64,000 bases of DNA from Rhodospirillales bacterium. Lineage in GTDB: Bacteria > Pseudomonadota > Alphaproteobacteria > Rhodospirillales > Casp-alpha2. Positions 61,305-64,000 of this stretch are shown here, in pieces. Within the stretch, counting starts at the first letter, position 1. Each line of letters begins with the position of its first letter. The translations under genes and the position numbers were made by a program. The notes beneath the pieces were generated by a model that made no database searches, was not told the DNA's origin, and saw nothing but the letters and a program-made list of their open reading frames with translations. The stretch is from positions 1-64,000 of the forward strand of contig JAJFII010000019.1 of NCBI GenBank assembly GCA_021775095.1. The letters run 5' to 3'.

Positions 61305-62921
61305 GTGCAGAGGTTGGCCGCTCCGTTGCCTGACGATCCCCAAGACCAAGACGACAACTCACTGCTTGCCGTAGCCGCAAATCATCTGGCAAGCGGAAAG
61401 TTAGCCGAGGCCGAAGCCGTCTATTGCCATTTAATATCGAAACATCCAAATGTTGCCGAATTACGGATCAACCTGGGTGCCGTATACCGGGCCCTGGGAA
61501 AGGATAGCGCCGCCCTAAAAGCTTTGCAGTCTGCCCTAAAACTATCGCCGGACCTGCCGGCAGGTCATTTTAATCTGGCGAACCTGCAACGCCACCAGGG
61601 GCAGGTGGAAAAGGCCGAATTCAGTTATCGGGCCTGCCTGGATCAGGCCCCCGATTTTTACGACGCCTCACTCAATCTGGCCGATTTTTTGGGCGAAATG
61701 GGGCGTTTCCAAGAGGCCAAAACAGTTCTCGAAAATGCGGTTGCCGTTACCCCAACGCAAGCCGAATTATGGAACAACCTGGGGAATACCTGCTTGAGTT
61801 TAGGTGATTTAGGTGCCGCCCGGTCTCATTTGTCCCAGGCGCTTTTTCTAAACCCCGATGATCCTATTTTTACCCGAAATCTGGCTACCGTTTACCGGGC
61901 GCAAGGCGACGACAGAACGGCCAAAAGGTTCCTTAATCGGATATTAAAGAGCGCGCCAAAAGATCCAGAAGCCCTGTGCATGCGTGCATTTATTTCGCTT
62001 GCCGCTGGTGATTATGCGGCCGGCTGGGAAGACTACAAGTGGCGATGGAAAACCAAGTTGCAGGGATGCCGTCGACCGTTTAATCAAGCCCGGTGGGACG
62101 GTTTCGATCTGTCGCAAAAGTCGATAGTCATTTGGGGGGAACAGGGCATTGGTGATGAAATCATGTATGCGTCCATACTGCCTGACCTGTTGCGGTCGGG
62201 TGCCTCTGTGTATTTGGAGTGCGCGCCGCGCCTGATGCCTCTGTTCAAACGGTCTTTTCCGAGTATTGAATTGTTTGAGCGGCGCGATCCGCCGTACCGC
62301 CTTCCCGCTAACAGGGAATGGCACTTTCAGGCACCGATCGCCGACCTGGCATTGCATTTTCGTACAAAAGAATCGGATTTTGGCGATGGAAGGGCCTACC
62401 TCCAGGCACACGTCGGCAGAAGAAATGATTTTTGTAACCATTATCGGCGGATCGCCGAGGGCAGATCTTTGGTAGGGATCGCATGGAAAAGCCGTGCACA
62501 GGGGACCGGATCAGTTCGTAGCCTTAAGTTAGTGGATCTGCAGCCGCTCCTAGATCCGGACGGCTTTTTTTATGTGAACCTGCAATATGGCAATGTAGGA
62601 GATGAGATCCTTGATCTTAAGAAAAGCCATGGAACTGATATATATCAAGATCCGTCGGTTGATCAATTGGCGGATCTGGATGGTTTTGCCGCGCAGATTT
62701 CGGCCCTCGACCTAATCGTAACGGTCGCCAATACAACTGTTCATGTGGCCGGTGGATTGGGGATTAAAACCGAGGTCCTCATTCCCGGTGTTGCCGATTG
62801 GCGGTGGATGCATGAACGCACAGACAGTCCCTGGTACGGGTCCGTTACTCTTCATCGAAACCTTCCGGAACAGCGGGTCGACACATTCATGAAATCTGTT
62901 GCCGAAAAAATTAATTCATAG
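61305..62921 (+). CDS. TPR-glycosyltransferase (GT9/GT41-like) protein
   Basis: 538 residues. Residues about 20-245 form six or so tetratricopeptide repeats (AELRINLGAVYRALGKDSAALKALQSALKLSPD; AELWNNLGNTCLSLGDLGAARSHLSQALFLNPDD). Residues about 265-535 form a glycosyltransferase-like domain typical of this architecture: WGEQGIGDEIMYASILPDLL, FQAPIADLALHF, VGIAWKSRAQGTGSVRSLKLVDLQPLL and DLIVTVANTTVHVAGGLG. These proteins sugar-modify surface proteins or polysaccharides, the TPR part choosing the substrate. The GTG at 61305 lacks a clear ribosome site, so the start is uncertain. It may be related to the TPR protein at the window start. Confidence 0.82.
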   Translation: MQRLAAPLPDDPQDQDDNSLLAVAANHLASGKLAEAEAVYCHLISKHPNVAELRINLGAVYRALGKDSAALKALQSALKLSPDLPAGHFNLANLQRHQGQVEKAEFSYRACLDQAPDFYDASLNLADFLGEMGRFQEAKTVLENAVAVTPTQAELWNNLGNTCLSLGDLGAARSHLSQALFLNPDDPIFTRNLATVYRAQGDDRTAKRFLNRILKSAPKDPEALCMRAFISLAAGDYAAGWEDYKWRWKTKLQGCRRPFNQARWDGFDLSQKSIVIWGEQGIGDEIMYASILPDLLRSGASVYLECAPRLMPLFKRSFPSIELFERRDPPYRLPANREWHFQAPIADLALHFRTKESDFGDGRAYLQAHVGRRNDFCNHYRRIAEGRSLVGIAWKSRAQGTGSVRSLKLVDLQPLLDPDGFFYVNLQYGNVGDEILDLKKSHGTDIYQDPSVDQLADLDGFAAQISALDLIVTVANTTVHVAGGLGIKTEVLIPGVADWRWMHERTDSPWYGSVTLHRNLPEQRVDTFMKSVAEKINS

Positions 62922-62976
62922 TATCAATAAAAATATATAACTGATTGATAATTATAATTTTTACAGGCCAAATTTT

Positions 62977-64000
62977 GTGGAATCCTATGACTACATAATC
63001 ATTGGTGCCGGTTCAGCCGGCTGTGTATTAGCCAATCGATTAACCGAAGATCCAGAGATTAGGGTTCTTTTATTGGAGGCCGGTGGGCCGGATCGAAATC
63101 TCTGGATTCATGTGCCTGTCGGCTTCCAAAAACTGATCAACAATCGAAAACTCAATTGGGCTTTTCAAACCGAACCAGAAGACAATGTGTGTGGCAGGAA
63201 AATTCCCGTGCCCCGGGGCAAAGTGATAGGCGGATCATCGTCAATTAATGGTATGTTATATGTCCGCGGACAGCCGCTGGATTATGACACCTGGGCGCAA
63301 TTGGGAAATCTCGGGTGGTCCTTTCACGATGTGTTGCCGTACTTTAAAAAGACGGAGCGATTTGAACGGGGCGGCGATGCCCTGCGCGGCGGTGACGGTC
63401 CATTGAATGTGGCGGACATGCGCGAGCACCATGAATTGGTTGACGCGTTCATTGTGGCGGCGGTGCAATCTGGATTTGAACGCAATCCAGATTACAACGG
63501 CGTGCGCCAGGATGGTTTCGGGTATTATCAGGTCACGCAAAAAAAGGGCCGTCGTGTCAGCGCGGCAACGGCCTATCTGCACCCCATAAAAAACCGACGC
63601 AATCTGCACATCAAAACCCATGCACAGGTAACCAAGTTGCTTATCAAGAGCAACCGAGCCGGTGGGGTGTCCTATACAATTGGCGGCAAATCCTACAGGG
63701 CACAGGCCAACGGGGAGGTGCTGGTTTGTGCGGGTGCCGTGCAAACGCCACAACTCCTCGAGTTGTCAGGCATTGGAAACCCGGACATTCTGTCGTCCCA
63801 CGGCGTCGGCGTGGTCCACGAATTGCCGGGCGTCGGCGAAAACTACCAGGACCACTATGCGGCCCGAGTCAATTGGCGGGTAAATCAAAAAATCACCCTC
63901 AACGAACAGGCGCGCGGATTGCATTTAGTCAAAGAGGTTTTGAAATATGCCTTGACCCGGCGCGGAGCTTTGGCCCTTACGGCGGGAATTGGTCATGGGT
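62977..64000 (+). CDS. GMC-family FAD oxidoreductase, C-terminus cut by window edge
   Basis: 341 residues are present. The FAD motif is DYIIIGAGSAGCVLANRL. The GMC signature 1 follows (PVPRGKVIGGSSSINGMLYVRGQPLDYDTWAQLG), then GPLNVADMREHHELVDAF and signature 2 (VLVCAGAVQTPQLLELSGIG). It is a choline dehydrogenase-like alcohol oxidoreductase; the catalytic His region lies beyond base 64000. The start is the GTG at 62977, directly before the flavin motif, with a weak ribosome site. It is a second, different GMC enzyme besides that at 12443-14050. Confidence 0.88.
   Translation, partial: MESYDYIIIGAGSAGCVLANRLTEDPEIRVLLLEAGGPDRNLWIHVPVGFQKLINNRKLNWAFQTEPEDNVCGRKIPVPRGKVIGGSSSINGMLYVRGQPLDYDTWAQLGNLGWSFHDVLPYFKKTERFERGGDALRGGDGPLNVADMREHHELVDAFIVAAVQSGFERNPDYNGVRQDGFGYYQVTQKKGRRVSAATAYLHPIKNRRNLHIKTHAQVTKLLIKSNRAGGVSYTIGGKSYRAQANGEVLVCAGAVQTPQLLELSGIGNPDILSSHGVGVVHELPGVGENYQDHYAARVNWRVNQKITLNEQARGLHLVKEVLKYALTRRGALALTAGIGHG

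Noticed and set aside
1-64000. tRNA, rRNA, insertion sequences, integrases or attachment sites
   Set aside because: None could be recognised on either strand; no transposase or integrase motifs appear in any long frame.

Overview
The window looks like a chromosomal segment of an alphaproteobacterium, probably a free-living and possibly marine member of the Rhodospirillales-like group. This is inference from gene families, GC content (roughly mid-50s %) and the density of ABC uptake systems, CaiB-type CoA transferases and small-molecule oxidoreductases. I see no rRNA, tRNA, phage, transposase or CRISPR array. It reads as a catabolic and uptake region made of several independent operons.

Layout: (1) 1-1.2 kb: a cut-off TPR protein and a universal stress protein. 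(2) 1.6-11.7 kb: a HutC-type GntR regulator facing an operon of an M20 amidohydrolase, a Dpp/Opp-type ABC importer (Tat-exported binding protein, two permeases, fused double ATPase), a second M20 protein with altered metal ligands and an ectoine-hydrolase-like M24 protein; it ends in a clear terminator. (3) 11.8-15.0 kb: a DUF1499 protein, a GMC oxidoreductase and an IclR regulator on the minus strand. (4) 15.1-24.6 kb: a LIV-type ABC importer in one tightly overlapping operon with a two-subunit molybdenum hydroxylase/transhydroxylase of the pyrogallol transhydroxylase/resorcinol hydroxylase type and a hydroxyquinol-type intradiol dioxygenase. This looks like an aromatic (polyphenol) pathway joining an O2-independent hydroxylation to O2-dependent ring cleavage. 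An aldo/keto reductase follows.

(5) 26.1-31.5 kb: a PhnCDE-like importer ending in a flavin-dehydrogenase-SelD fusion, a probable selenium oxyanion uptake and activation operon. (6) 31.7-44.3 kb: an SDR dehydrogenase divergent from a ribose/rhamnose-type importer, an unusual regulator made of a winged helix fused to a cytoplasmic periplasmic-binding-type domain, a 2-oxoacid/acetoin dehydrogenase-like E1alpha-E1beta-E2 set, and an M24 protein. A shared motif (TRTCCA-N3-TGGAYA) lies upstream of both the importer and the regulator. (7) 44.5-48.3 kb: a hybrid histidine kinase overlapping a type-1 periplasmic binding protein gene, a likely two-part sensor. (8) 48.6-50.9 kb: divergent senB and senA, the selenoneine genes; with the SelD operon they make up most of a selenium uptake-to-selenoneine route. 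(9) 51.0-56.4 kb: a minus-strand group (CoA transferase, GST, DMT exporter, HAD dehalogenase, tandem hairpin repeats, ribokinase). (10) 56.6-64.0 kb: an MFS exporter, two uncharacterised proteins, an EamA transporter, a cyclic-nucleotide-binding protein, a 31-residue membrane peptide, a TPR-glycosyltransferase and a cut-off GMC oxidoreductase.

Recurring design: all four binding-protein genes that lead an importer operon (ends at 5400, 16380, 27019, 33827) are followed within about 25 bases by a strong hairpin before the transporter genes, consistent with making more binding protein than membrane complex. All functional names rest on motif and family recognition by eye; no database search was run.
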